From Dicyema japonicum (Eukaryota; Dicyemida; Rhombozoa; Dicyemidae): a stretch of DNA of 64,000 nt. Shown piece after piece: positions 45,000-56,254 of the stretch. The notes under the pieces are model-generated. The model saw only the letters and a program-made list of their open reading frames with translations. It was not told the DNA's origin and did no database searches. Position 1 is the stretch's first letter. Each line of letters starts with the position of its first letter. Both the position numbers and the translations under genes were made by a program. Location: NCBI GenBank assembly GCA_011109175.1, contig RDEW01000073.1:107604-171603 (forward strand). Direction: 5' to 3'.

Positions 45000-45170
45000 C
45001 TTCCTCTGCAAGGATCATAGAAAGCATTTCCGTTCGACAGTGGGAACAATGGAGACGCACAGGCTTAGGATGGCACGTTTGGTTGCGGGAACTGGGATCA
45101 CCTAACTAGTTGACTTTACTTTGTCTTTCTTTCTCGGTGATCCCGGGGTTAATAAATGAATAAATCATAG
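45000..45170 (+). mobile_element. 2A-family LINE, 3' end
   Basis: GGGATCACCTAACTAGTTGA followed by TTTCTTTCTCGGTGATCCCG and GGGTTAATAAATGAATAAAT matches the 3' end of the copy at 30748 (GGGATCACTTAATTAGTTGG ... GGGGTTATTAAATAAATAAT). Only the last coding residues and the 3' UTR remain. Confidence 0.65.
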
Positions 45171-45799
45171 TGTTTTTGTAATGAAATGTAATCATTCAGG
45201 TATACAGAGGATATTGACCGGGAAGCTAATCTCGAAGCCAGGAAGCGAAATTGTGAAGAGGTGGATCTTTTTGATTGCCGGTCAGGAATTGGACGTGGAT
45301 CTGTTAACACCACTAAAAGGAAGAAAGAGAACATTTAAGTAACCAATGGTGCCACGCGGATAGATGATCCGAATTCTTTGTTTCTCCGGAAATTATCATG
45401 GTTAACTTGAAGATTAGTTCTGATGAATGACATCTCTATCTGATAGCCTTCTGAAGACAAAATCGACATGACTCCACTTTTTTCTTCTCAAAAGCGGTCA
45501 GGTTGCTGGAGAAAAGCAACTGACAGATTGCATTTGGCAGACCTCCCAATAGAATCCGGTTCGTGAAAGAAGTGATAGAGGATATAAGACGAATACTCAG
45601 ATCTCCAACAGATTAGACGGTCGGGTCTTTTTCTATTCAAATCGCAACTGCTTCTGTAGCCAAATTCCAAATCGCCAAAAGTATTTCATCGTTAGAGGCA
45701 TCTGAATTGCTCAAAATCACTATCCCCCTAGAGGAGTTAACTTACAGTTCATCTACCTCCTGCAACCAGTTACACAGGCTGGTTAAGGCGGAGATATAC
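45171..45799. other. Unassigned; one open stretch after an acceptor-like site
   Basis: After TCATTCAG (45190-45197) a frame stays open for 47 codons to a TAA at about 45338 (EDIDREANLEARKRNCEEVD...KRKKENI), charged and gene-like in composition but without an identifiable partner exon. Remainder unrecognised. Confidence 0.25.
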
Positions 45800-45965
45800 T
45801 CATCAGACACCCTCCGTCCATAATATCCCGGATTTTCTTCAATGCAACTGATTGGATGTGAGTCTTCAACAAATAAATTCTTGGAGTGCTTGGAGACAAT
45901 TCAATTAAACCTGTGAACTAATCTTTACTTGGAAGTCGTAAAATAGTGAGTTCTCAAACAAAAGT
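45800..45965 (-). mobile_element. RLE-LINE fragment
   Basis: TTCAATGCAACTGATTGGAT and AATCTTTACTTGGAAGTCGT correspond to TTCAATACAACTGACTGGAT (21024) and AATCTTTACTTGACAATCGT (21121) of the minus-strand RLE-LINE at 20700-22480, in the same order and at similar spacing. Confidence 0.5.
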
Positions 45966-46900
45966 GATTTTGTTAACAAAATAAAAGTTGATATAGGGTC
46001 CTTATTAAATTTTATTTTTTTAACAATTTTTGACAATAATAAATAACTCTTACCGTGGTTACGAGGGTAATGAATTAATATTCGATTAACTTGCTAAGAA
46101 GTGAGTTTTCGGTTCTATTGGGAGGGAAATGTCATTAATGAGAGTTTATAGGCTTTAATAGGAGATTTATTGTGACAACTTTTTTGTTAACAAAATATAA
46201 ATTAGTAAGTACCACTTGTTATTGATCTGGAGAGAATGCGCTCAATCATCGTGACTCTGCAAAAGGAGAAGCCATCTCATGGTGTACAAGTTAGGTATTT
46301 TTCACCCTTCGTGGGTAAGAGTGGGGTTTTTGTTCATTTTCAATGTAAGAATCCTCATCATTTACCTCAAGGTTGATAACAACTATCAAAGCTATGTGCT
46401 TGTTCAAGTACTTCATTACGATAAACTCTTTCAGAGACGCTTCCAAATCCTTTCGAGGCTTCCATGACACTGGGAGAATTATTCTTTTTCGTATCGAGGT
46501 GCATCAAAAAAAGAGTAAAAAAGTAAGAAATTAATAAACCATTTATCGAAATGGTAGCAGATTCCTTCTCAACTAAGAACTGAAGAGCCAAAGTAGTGAT
46601 CCTGCCGTTATCCACTGCTGAAATATTTTGCGGTGGACAACATCTTTAAACAACACAATCATTAATTCAACACAATACACTCTGATCTTAAACCCCACGG
46701 AGTATGACACGTGTTATAGTAATCCTCATATATTTATGTTAAATCCCAAATGCGTCATTTGCTCAACTAAAAAATTAATTCGCAACATTCTCAAAATGAC
46801 AAAATTTGAACTAAATGTCCCTAACCGATCAACGTTGGTTTGTTTATCGGATTATGCGCGGTAAAATTGGTTTAAATACTAAAATAATCATAGAATAACG
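45966..46900. other. Spacer upstream of uridine phosphorylase
   Basis: AT-rich. Frames at 46279-46467, 46367-46615 and 46628-46864 have no family resemblance and no support from introns. Probably noncoding. Confidence 0.35.
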
Positions 46901-47856
46901 ATGAATGGCACTAATTTATACCATCTTGGAATAGATGCCTCACGAATTGACTTTGCCAAAGAATTCGGTGACGTCAAAGTATGGTCCCTCTAAGTGTAGT
47001 TTGTCTGTATTGGGGGAAGCTCTCTCAGAGCTAAAAACTTTGCTCAGCGACTAGCGAAAACATTCTATGACCGTGAAGATGATCTCCCAAATATTTCAGA
47101 AGCCACCGACCGATATGTGATGTATAAAACGGGGTCAATACTCGTTTTAAACGTGGGTTATTCAAAATTATAGATTCAGCATGGTATTGGGATGGCATCC
47201 CTCTCAGTTATGCTACTCGAGCTGTTCAAGTTACTAGAGTTCGCCCAATGCAAGGATCCCCTCATCATAAGGATCGGAACATGTGGAGGACTGGGGATCA
47301 ACCCCGGGACAGTAATCATTACTAATAAGGCATTTGACGGATATCTCCAAGACTACTTCGAGATGGTTTGCACTAAGCTGATCAAAGGCTGTTTTGGGGA
47401 AAAAAATTCAAGTTGTTCCCGAATTCGACTCTGAAGCAATTAATGAGCTGCTTGAATGCGGTGGAGTGGAAGATGACTTTGAAATATATGAAGGAGCCAC
47501 AATGGCAACGGATGACTTTTATTATGGTTGAATTGCTTAAGGATTTCAGCCCAAGGTAGGACAGACGGACCGTTGCAACTTTATACGAAGGAAGAAAGTG
47601 ACAAATTCTTGAAGTCCCTATCGGCTTACGGAATCAGAAACATTGAGATGGAGTCTTGTGCTTTAGGAGCTCTTTGTGGTTTAGCTAAAATTCGGAGTTT
47701 GTCAAAATATAATACTTAGACGTGGTTGTGTGCTCTTCGTTGGTGGACAGATACCAGGATTCTCAAATATACAAAAGTAAGGACGATTTGAGTAAATGCT
47801 ACGAAAATGGGTACACGGTTGTTATGAGATTCCTATCAAAGAGACTTAATCTATAA
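46901..47856 (+). CDS. Uridine phosphorylase
   Basis: Six exons, introns 46979-46999, 47153-47173, 47366-47387, 47527-47549 and 47697-47719 (21, 21, 22, 23, 23 nt), give 281 residues, close to animal UPP (about 310). Conserved elements in order: FGDVKFVCIGGS (phosphate-binding loop, split by intron 1), ATDRYVMYKTG, HGIGMASLSVML, IRIGTCGGLGINPGTVIIT (nucleoside phosphorylase signature), YYAQGRTDGPLQLYT and IRNIEMES (ribose/uracil binding, catalytic region). It catalyses reversible phosphorolysis of uridine to uracil and ribose-1-phosphate in pyrimidine salvage, in the cytosol. No lesions. The N-terminal extension is shorter than in vertebrates. The start is the only upstream in-frame ATG. Confidence 0.95.
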
Positions 47857-48519
47857 TATTCATTTCCCAGTCATTTTGATAACAATTTGTTAGATTAGAT
47901 TATTATTTTAATATTTCCATAAATAATACTCAGCTACCCCCAGTTACCTGATGAGCTCATAAAGGTCTATATGTGGCAGTATTTGGAAAAGTTCAGTTCC
48001 CATATTCCTGAAGAACAGAAACACCCCCAAATCATGATACATCTCCCCATACTTTACAGTTGGTATTGCGCAATGTGTTTGTTATGTTTGCAGAGATACA
48101 CTCGTGTCTACCATGTTTAAATCTTCATATACAGTAAGACTCCTCCTAACCGCCAATTTTGGGAATTCGAAAAACTGACGGAATGATAAAGAAAAAATTG
48201 TTTTTTGATAACCAATCAAAGGTGTTGTTAACCTCAATTCCTTTCTTCAACGCTATTTAAATTTCGTTTAACCCCATCATTCAGTTTAAATCAAATAATT
48301 CAGGCTTTTTAAAATAATTTTTAATACTCAAAGAGCCCAATAACGTTCGTAGTTACCACATTAATACTGTCTCCATGGGTTTCAGAAATTTCTAAAGCCT
48401 TAAGATTGTATCGGTGATTAGGGCCCCTCGTTTTCTAATCTATCAACTCTAGACTTAGAATTATTCTATGTCTTAGAACAGGCACACGTCAATTGTCAAT
48501 AAACTATTTTTCTTCTTCG
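47857..48519. other. Spacer with a solo Tigger-like terminus
   Basis: At 48132 CAGTAAGACTCCTCCTAACC, preceded by TA, then CGCCAATTTTGGGA, resembles the Tigger 2 end (CAGTAAAACCTCTCGAATCC, CGCCAAATTTGGGA at 33612 inward). No partner terminus is seen, so it may be a truncated end or a decayed MITE. Otherwise AT-rich without genes. Confidence 0.4.
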
Positions 48520-48700
48520 TCTTGTCTCATTTGCTGTTAAGATATCAGGAATCTTTGCCCAAAGTTTACGGTCTATTCGCAAGATCTGCTCAATTATCCA
48601 AAAGGTCACCAAGGATCCACGTGAGACTGGATGGCTTCGAGGGCGTATCTTGATAGTTATCGTCAGAAGAAAAAGCATGGCCATTCAAGCTCCCTATCTT
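48520..48700 (+). mobile_element. PHD-RT element, 3' end fragment
   Basis: AAGGTCACCAAGGATCCACG, GAGACTGGATGGCTTCGAGG and AGCATGGCCATTCAAGCTCC line up with CTGTGACCAAGGATCCGCGA, GAGACTGGTTGGTTCCGAGA and AGCATGGCCATTCAGATGCC at the 3' end of the copy at 17640-20625. Confidence 0.75.
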
Positions 48701-49389
48701 TTAATTTCTATTATTTTTTCAACTTTTTTTTGTCTGAGGTGGTGACGTCCCTCAACTACACAAGTGTGTCCAACACACCCTGGAGAAATCGTTCTTCGGA
48801 CATTCAATGTTAGAGAAATATCCTTTTTCTTTCAAAAACCCAATTGACCAAGGATCTCATCCGTTATGGACTCTCAGTATCTTGTCTCCAAAAGACTAAG
48901 CTAACCAGAGATCTGGACAAAGTAGTAGGAACAGATTAGTCTTCCATAAACCTGAGTGTTGACACTACGGACAAGGTTTTGCGGTCCATAGAAGATTTGC
49001 CAACTCTATCCAAAAGTGCTGGAGGTAAGTGACATGATATCGACATTGCAGTTAATGACCGGGAAAACACCTCTAACGGTTATTTACATATACGCACCAT
49101 GGCAAACGTCCTGAAGAAATTGAAAATTTTACTTGGTTCTCGCCGTGGTGATGGGGGATATATGTAGATCTAGAGGCAAACTTCATCTAGTGACAAAAGC
49201 TGTCGTCTCTAGGTTAAACCGCACTTAATTTGCCCAAAAATGATAAATATTTATATAGAGTACCAGCATCAGCTCGTATACATGACAAAAAATTGATATT
49301 TCATCGCCAATACAAAAAATTTAATACTAAATATAAAAGGAACTACATTTTGAAAAACGAGGGTTCGATTATTTCATGAAAGAACACTT
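48701..49389 (+). mobile_element. Family 1 LINE endonuclease scrap within unassigned sequence
   Basis: At 48840-48945 the frame LTKDLIRYGLSVSCLQKTKL resembles the endonuclease opening DDLISYKVTICSKQETK of the copy at 1949. The rest of the stretch has no recognisable features. Confidence 0.35.
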
Positions 49390-49590
49390 GAACAGTACTC
49401 AATGGGGGTGAACACCTTAAAAATGCCCCAAAAACATTTAGAGCAATCCGACTGCTAAATCGGAAGGAAGGCCCTAAAGGACTTATTCTAAATGACGACA
49501 AAGGCAAAAAAAGATGGCCGAAAATATAACTGACTGCTTTGAGTCTCTTTTCAAAAATGATGAGGAGATACATCAATTTGTCGGAGATAA
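49390..49590 (+). mobile_element. Family 1 LINE linker fragment
   Basis: AIRLLNRKEGPKGLILNDDK then DCFESLFKNDEEIHQFVGD resembles the region between endonuclease and RT in APE-type LINEs. A minus-strand copy of the same REGPKGLIPKE motif lies near 53410. Confidence 0.5.
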
Positions 49591-49600
49591 CTGATAAATT

Positions 49601-49669
49601 TTGCGTAGTGCTCCCAATGACCAGATATCTCCCACAATTTGCTTCTGAAAATGTTGGGGAGACAACCTC
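49601..49669 (-). pseudogene. Threonyl-tRNA synthetase fragment (69 bp)
   Basis: Nearly identical (about 6 differences in 70) to 55045-55113 within the threonyl-tRNA synthetase copy, covering the end of class II motif 1 (EVVSPTF) and the start of the following strand (KLWEISGHW in a shifted frame). Nothing else of that gene is nearby, and it abuts a LINE fragment. Confidence 0.8.
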
Positions 49670-51481
49670 AAAAATATTGAAATAATTGTATTCAAATCTT
49701 TTCCATGTTACGTGTGTCATTTTATACACAATTGTGATTTCTGTATTTCAAGGCACTTTTGTCAAAAATAACTCACAACGTCGATTATTTAAAGAAATTG
49801 CCAATCCTCCTGAGCCCGTTGTAGCTACGTGAGGCAGTTAAATAAGCCAACTACTACGCTAAAAATTTAACACAGATTATCAATATTTGTAATGGCATAG
49901 CAGAGTTTATGTGGAAGAAAAATAAACCAACAAATTCGATGCAATACTAGAGAGAAAACATTATCTTGAGCTTCCAACAACACGCTAAATATTAAATATT
50001 AATTAAAAACTTTAATATTAATTTTTATTTATAGGGGAAATTAAATATTAACTGATGCACCCATTATCCTGTCCTGGAGGCACTCAACATGGCTTTGATA
50101 TCGAATGATCTTAATTTCTGCCCTCCTAAAGAAATTGCCTTATGCCTAAACAAGCAAATTGTGGCAAACAAATAAAGTTATAAATTTATTTAGATATTAA
50201 ATAAAATAAAAGTAAACTGTATATAATTGACGTTATTCAGGCAGATTTATCATGACAGTGCTTTGATGGACAAGTGAGTGTGATCACTACAATGAAACAT
50301 AACATAATACAATCAATCAGTCGTGGGTCACAGCTATAGCCCTTGTGGGAGACAACACTATTCTTACTACAATTAGTAGAGAAAATATCTCCCCAAGAAT
50401 TAATCTAACTAATCAATCATTCCAACCTGCAGAATGTCAGGAAACTTACAGTCAGATGGAATCATAGTCATCCCAACTACTGATGACACACTAGAATACA
50501 CCACCCTACCAACCTAGCCATCTCCCCAAAATACCCAGACTTTTCACTCTCCACCAAAGTACCACCGAAAAAGTCAAGACTGAGCACGTCGCATCTCTTA
50601 GAATCCCTAACACACAAAATATGCTTATCTCCACAAAAAATGTCGCTTATAATGGGACATCTAAAGTCACAACTCCACGTAACAATCTAAATCGAATAAT
50701 AAGGCTACTGGAAATTCCGGCATCCTTGAATCAAAGGCAAAGATCCCTGAGTATGTGATGGCCAGGGAGAGAAAAGAGTTATCTTCGATCACGTGGGTTT
50801 TTAAAATTTTATTGATATTTTTTTTATTTAATAAAAATATATTTTTATCAATCTAATTTTTAAATATTAAATAAACTCTCAAATCTACCAAACCCATGTT
50901 GATGTTGTTGGCGAACAGGGCTATCCTAGGATGTCCAAAATACTGGGCCTCACACCACTGCCTGGAAGAATCATCCATAAACTGGAACGTGGAGACAGAA
51001 GATTGACTGCGGTAAAATGTAAAACTACCTTTTAATGTCATAAAGTCCGAGATAAAGGCCGGCGTTAGCTACTAAGCACTCCTCTCCTATAAATTCGCTG
51101 TTAACGGCCAACGATTACTTTATATGGGCGCTCGTTGGTCTTGTTTTTGCAAAGATTCCCTCAAAAGGGGAGTGATCCACCATTATTGATACACATCGCG
51201 GAAGACACACAGCACACACTAAATTAGATAATAATTAAAATTATAAACCGTTCTTGTGTTGAATATAACAAGTTTCTATCCCATACACCGGCAAGTCGAA
51301 CGTGTAGTCTTTTAAAAGAGTAATTCTATTATCGCTTATTTTGTAATAATCTAATAAATCAGTGAATTACTTATTTTATTCGATACGACTGATAATAAAC
51401 CATTATTATTGTAATTTCTTAGTAAATTGCTCACGTGGCTTTCATAAAATGTTGAATTTTTGGAATTTCTTACTATTGCAA
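49670..51481. other. Unassigned spacer
   Basis: AT-rich. A plus-strand stretch around 50330-50740 stays loosely open (TAIALVGDNTILTTISREN...) but with stops and no identifiable family. No repeats or introns recognised. Confidence 0.3.
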
Positions 51482-51706
51482 TTAAATAAAATATTTTACT
51501 CGTTTTGTTAGAGAGTTGTAAACTAATGCGGGTTTTCTTCTATACGACAAATGGAAGGTTTCGCTGAAAGGGTTTTTTTGCTTTAGAAGAACACCATTTT
51601 TGTTGATGGCAACATCTCCACATGATCCAAATTCTTCTATCAGTTTTGAGGACGGTAAATTTCTATTTTCATTCGCAGACAAAATTAGATCCACATCACA
51701 TTCCAT
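51482..51706 (-). CDS. Small hypothetical ORF (74 aa)
   Basis: ATG at 51706 opens MECDVDLILSANENRNLPSS and runs without interruption to a TAA, ending LVYNSLTKRVKYFI. No domain, signal peptide or membrane helix is visible. The base composition is less AT-rich than its surroundings, the only hint that it may be coding. It could also be a chance frame or one exon of a larger gene. Confidence 0.25.
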   Translation of the reverse strand: MECDVDLILSANENRNLPSSKLIEEFGSCGDVAINKNGVLLKQKNPFSETFHLSYRRKPALVYNSLTKRVKYFI

Positions 51707-51713
51707 GTGTTTT

Positions 51714-51804
51714 ATTTAAATTTAATTAAATTCTATTTAAATATTAAAACAACTAGTTTTTATCTTTAAATTTAATTAAATTCTATTTAAATATTAAAAC
51801 AACG
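51714..51804. repeat. 52-bp tandem duplication
   Basis: TTTAAATTTAATTAAATTCT followed by ATTTAAATATTAAAACAAC occurs at 51714-51752 and again at 51766-51804, separated by TAGTTTTTATCTT. Confidence 0.85.
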
Positions 51805-52158
51805 CAACTTGTGCAGACACGTTCTCATGCACGAATATTTTTAAATCGGTTCAGACACCTGGAGCAGCTGCTTCGACTGCGGAGAACCTAAAAATCAAGA
51901 AATATTCTTGCCTCGGGGATCGCTACCGATTTACTCCTGTTGCGACCGAATCATCGGGAGCCGTTGGTCTAATGACTGCTGAGTTCTTGCGAGAACTCGG
52001 AGGATTGCTTGCCAGAAAGAAAAGGGATCAACGAGAAGGGTTATGGCTAAGACAAAAGATTGGAATAGCCATACTCCGAGGGAACTAGTTCGCAATCCAC
52101 GCAGCAGGCTTCCACAACTGACATTTGTTTAATTGTTAAAAAAATTTCTTAAAAAAAA
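51770..52158 (+). mobile_element. PHD-RT element, 3' fragment with flanking duplication
   Basis: TCADTFSCTNIFKS...STAENLKIKKYSCLGDRYRF and FTPVATESSGAVGLMTAEFL, then LWLRQKIGIAILRGN, match the C-terminal tail of the full element (VAVETSGILG...ERISLAIVRGNSMAI). A perfect 27-bp direct repeat, ATTAAAACAACTAGTTTTTA plus TCTTTAA, lies at 51743-51769 and 52159-52185, so the insertion boundaries are clear. Confidence 0.82.
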
Positions 52159-52404
52159 ATTAAAACAACTAGTTTTTATCTTTAATTAATTAATAAACTC
52201 CATCGACCAACTAGAATACATAGCGGCCTATTTTGAAAAACTTCTAATGCTCCCGGATAAATATTCGATTGTGTGCATGGACACTCCACACAATTAGAAA
52301 AATCAATTACCTTTGAGAAAGGGAAATGGACAAAGTGAAAAATGGTCGTTTCCATGGACCAGGAAACATCGACCTGAGTTCATAAAATATGGACCCCATG
52401 TGTT

Positions 52405-52730
52405 AGTTAGTTAGTTAAAAGCTCCTTGAGCCATGATTTACAGCCATTCTCCTCGTCATCCTCGCCCACGTCAATCTGTTTCTGGCCCTCATTCAAATAT
52501 CATCAAGGTCGTCTGCTGTCACCAATTTACGACCGATTGTTCCGTAATCATCTTTTAAGCAAATTGGAAGTGTATTTCTTGGTCTGCCTCGAAATCCGTG
52601 ACTTCCGGTGCAGTAGAAATATTCTTCCATTATTCTGTTACACAGCGTAGTCGGGTCCAGTCTAAGAATAAGTCCAAATATTTGCCATCTCGATAGAATA
52701 ACGTCATGATAATCGATGTAGATTTACATA
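52405..52730 (-). mobile_element. Family 1 LINE, 3' end
   Basis: Minus strand: NRIMEEYFYCTGSHGFRGRP then RNTLPICLKDDYG and TADDLDD, ending in TTAACTAACTAACTAACA, the family tail. It aligns with the C-terminus of the copy at 6508-7252. Confidence 0.82.
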
Positions 52731-52859
52731 GAGCATATAGTTTCTCCTTTGAGAAATTTCTCGGCCGATGATTCCAGTCAGTATGCGCAGTCGGGTTCTG
52801 TGGAAAGTATCTAGCCTCTTTAAATCGTTTTTTGAGGTTCCCAATGTTCCCTGTGCTAA

Positions 52860-53110
52860 TTGATAAAATTAAAATACTTCTAAATTCTGTTTTCCAGAAA
52901 ATCTGGACTAATAATACCTTTCCAGAAACTAAACAAGCCAGTTGGCCTAGTGGAGAGCCTACCCTCCCCCATAATCTTGCTCACTAGCATTGGTTACACT
53001 GAATCGCGTCAATGATCGAGTGGACGACTATCTCGCACCAATTCATGGTGGATTCAGGACTGGGAGATCAACTACTGATATAGTATGGAGTCACAAATGG
53101 CCCTGCCTGT
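52860..53110 (+). mobile_element. LINE RT fragment
   Basis: LNRVNDRVDDYLAPIHGGFR and GFRTGRSTTDIVWSHKW (about 52995-53100) are RT motifs 1-2, matching the fragment at 39572-39630. Confidence 0.65.
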
Positions 53111-53470
53111 AAATCAAAGATACCAAACGCATTGTGAATTTTGTTTCTTGAGTTCCCTCGAAGTTTGTTTACGTTCAATTTTAACATGTTTTTTATTTCC
53201 TTGTCGTTAGTATCAATTTACCGTTAAAAAGTCTTTTGCTTTTTTGCCATTTCGACAACGTGATCATATTTGTGTTTTGTTGTTCTGATATTTTTTGTCC
53301 ATGTTTTTTCTTCAGGCAGGAATTTGGTGATAGCGTGGGACTACTTATCCCTCATTATCTTTGAGATAACCAACTTTTCGACTGAGTATTTAATTTCTTG
53401 GACTCGGGGCTTCCTTCGGAATAAGTCCTTTAGGGCCTTCCCTTGGTGGACTCGTTCTCTCTAAAAATAG
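53111..53470 (-). mobile_element. Family 1 LINE linker fragment in spacer
   Basis: Minus strand near 53440-53410 reads REGPKGLIPKEA, related to RKEGPKGLILND at 49455. Remaining sequence is not identifiable. Confidence 0.35.
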
Positions 53471-53974
53471 ATTTTCCGAAGAAACTTTTTAGACAGGTGA
53501 CAATCAATTTGGTCTGTGAATTTAAGCGCTGACTTAAGACCAAGAGTCAATCAGTCGACGTATTCTCCATTTTTGTTTTCCATAACCCCCATTCCACTTG
53601 GTTCTATGACGTACCGCATTTCTAGGCCAGTTGTAATTCAGCCGTTTTACAGCAAATCATTGTAGGAGTTTAGCTCATTCACATTGCTCAGCCATCCACT
53701 TGATTGAGCAACTGTTCTGGGTACCTATCTACTTAAAAAACTGTCATTTCACTCAGACACTCCTTTGATGATCACTTCAACAAATTTTATTGATCACGTA
53801 GTTTAATCAAAACCACTCTTAAAATCATCGTGAGTTAATTTCAGATATTCGAAAATCCACTAAGTGATCCTACCAAATAGGCAAAACCACTAACAGCTAA
53901 ATCAAGTCAATAAAAATGAAAAAATTCAATAAATCAAAAAAAAACCACAAAAGAAATTAAAAAACGGGATATTA
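53471..53974. other. Spacer, no gene
   Basis: No supported coding or repeat feature. A-rich near the 3' end of the threonyl-tRNA synthetase copy. Confidence 0.4.
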
Positions 53975-56254
53975 TTAATCCATAAGCCGATTGAATTTGG
54001 AAATAAGCTCATCAATTTTAATCTCGACAGGCTTTCCACCTTCATCCCTACTCCTTACAGACACAGTGTCATTCTTCATCTCTTTGGGTCCCACAACTAC
54101 AATAAATGGACTCAGAACCAAGGATAAAGTTGTACTTTTGTTGATTAAACATAATCTTCTTACTCAAAGAGGATGTGTTGTCGATGTCCATATCACACAC
54201 AAATCCATTCATTTCGATAATCTCCCTCATTTTGCACGCGTAGTCGTTAGCAATCGGGTTCGCACTAGTCACAAAAGTTTGGAAGGGGGACAGCCAGAAG
54301 GGCCTAAATATGAATAATAACCCACCATTTTCCACAACAATGCTCGCAAAGTACACCAATCATCCTCTCTATCGACCCCAAAACAGTCCTGTGGATCATC
54401 ACTGGCCTCTCATCAGTCTGTTCGGCCCTAACAGTAAAATCATTGCCATACGATTTGTATAAAAGACCGAATCTCTCAGGAAGGACAAAGTCCAGCTGAA
54501 TGGTCCCGCACTGGTGAGGCCTTCCCATAGCGTCAGAGATGCAGATATCGATCTTGGGACCATAAAAGGCTCCGTCTTTTGGATTCACTGTGAACTCTAA
54601 CCCCGATTTTATCAATGCATTTTTGAGTTGCTGGAATAACACACTCTCATACATTCTCCGCATTGTTCCACACATCCAGATCCCCCAAGTAGACGTCGGG
54701 CCTGGTAGACAGAAAAAATTTGGCTTTGAAACCCATTTTTTTATACACGTACATAGTAAAGTCGATACAACTAGTTATCTCGTCCTCAATCTGACAATAT
54801 AGACAAAATATATGGGCGTCGTCCTGTTGAAACCGCCGGACACGTGTTAGCCCTGTCAATGCCCAAGAAATCTCGTTTCTGTGAAGAACCCCAAAGTCTG
54901 CCAGCCGCAGAGGAAGTTCTTTGTACGATGGGGGTCTGTGAGAGTACATGAGGCTACTATAATGACCCCAAAAACCAATGTCCCGGACAGTTCATGGGCT
55001 TCAGGCCAAACAGGACTCCATCACAGTCGACTTTGAACATGTCCTTTGCGTAGTGATCCCAATGACCAGATATCTCCCATAATTTGCTGCTAAAATGTTG
55101 GGGACACGACCTCATGGAATCCTCTCTTCACATACTGTGACTGGATAAAGGAGACCAGTCTTTTCTAGATAATCGCTCCCTTTGGCAAGAAAAAACAAGA
55201 CCCCAGGGACAAATGGTGGAAGAAGAAAAGCTCTTGTTGCTGCACGTGGTATAAAATATACCTTGCCCACATTTCTGTGGTCGTACTTCACAGCCTTCTC
55301 AATGCACTCGTTGTACTTGTCTACCTGTTCTTTTGAGGGGAAAGAAATCCCGTACAATCTCTGTAAACTATCATTTTCCGCATTCCCCTTCCAGAAAGTG
55401 GACGAGGTCTACACATCAGTGCACCAGTACATTCAAGATCTGGTTGTTAAAAACCTTCCCCGTATTCCTCACATGGGGTCCTCGACAAAGGTCGATCAGC
55501 CCACCACATCTATATACAGTAAATGTCTTCTCCTCCGGCTTATCATTTATTATCTCCAATTTGAATTTGTTGTACTACATAACCACTAAGACAACCTTGA
55601 ATAGTTCGATAATGTCCTCTCTCTTGGCCACCATTCTTTCAAAAGGGTACGACCTGTTAGTGATGCTGTCCACCATCATCTTTATTTCATTCACGGCAGT
55701 GTCATCAAATGTCTGCTTGACTGTCTGAGAACTCCCGTTTTGTCTAAAATGAGAATTGGTCTCTTACTTTAGATCGGGGAGAAAAAAGTCGTAGAAGAAG
55801 TTCTTTTCTGTAGGCGGACCCACACAAAGAAGAGATCCGGGATAATACATCTCGACTGCATGTCCGAACACGTGGGCTGTGCTGTGCCAGAACACTTGCG
55901 TCCCTCAGGGTCGTCGAATGTGAAGAACTTTATCTCGCAGTCATCCTCCAATGGCCGTTCGAGGTCCCAAAGGGTCTGGTCCACCTTGGCGATAATGATG
56001 TCCTCAGAGTACATCGACTTCCTGAATTTAAGGGAATCCATACATTTCCAAAATGTCCAAAGGTGTGGTCTTCCATGACATACCAGTGAATGTTTCTCCT
56101 CCAGGCAGAGTAACGCAGATTTGCTTGCTTGGCTGTGAAGAGATGAATTCCTCATGTTTAGCCAGCAATTCGTTGAATTTGTCGTATCTTTCAGGCAAAT
56201 AGTTAAGAAGTGGATCAGACTAAGTAAATAAACAAATCCTACTTCACTAGCCAT
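53975..56254 (-). pseudogene. Threonyl-tRNA synthetase, full-length but damaged
   Basis: Reading down the minus strand, 12 exons and 11 introns of 19-24 nt (56220-56242, 56022-56043, 55744-55767, 55575-55595, 55409-55430, 55240-55261, 54957-54975, 54631-54652, 54428-54451, 54304-54325, 54097-54118) reconstruct every ThrRS part. These are the TGS domain (ICVTLPGGETF, VDQTLWDLERPLEDD), editing domain ([26 protein letters not shown]), zinc-site PMNCPGH, motif 2 [16 protein letters not shown], motif 3 [18 protein letters not shown], and the anticodon domain to FNRLMD. Breaks: one base short at a GGG run (about 55902), an in-frame TAG at 55165-55167 in a normally Tyr position, a Pro-to-Leu in LSPG, and two bases short after motif 1 (about 55090). 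Exon sum plus three bases equals 680 codons. Being essential, a working copy should exist elsewhere unless these are sequence errors. Confidence 0.85.

Noticed and set aside
49343-49729. 128-codon minus-strand frame as a gene
   Set aside because: It joins the antisense of a LINE linker to an out-of-frame ThrRS scrap; only the 69-bp ThrRS piece is meaningful.
55088-55113. A micro-intron after motif 1 of ThrRS to explain the frame change
   Set aside because: The only phase-compatible 16-nt choice would delete the invariant motif 1 proline; the fragment at 49601 also lacks a compatible intron.
55165-55167. Alternative genetic code (TAG as sense codon), suggested by the in-frame TAG in ThrRS
   Set aside because: Other intact genes here end at TAG or TAA in the expected position (poly(A) polymerase and the Lys/Glu-rich protein at TAG, phosphatase and uridine phosphorylase at TAA), and no other conserved motif needs TAG as an amino acid.
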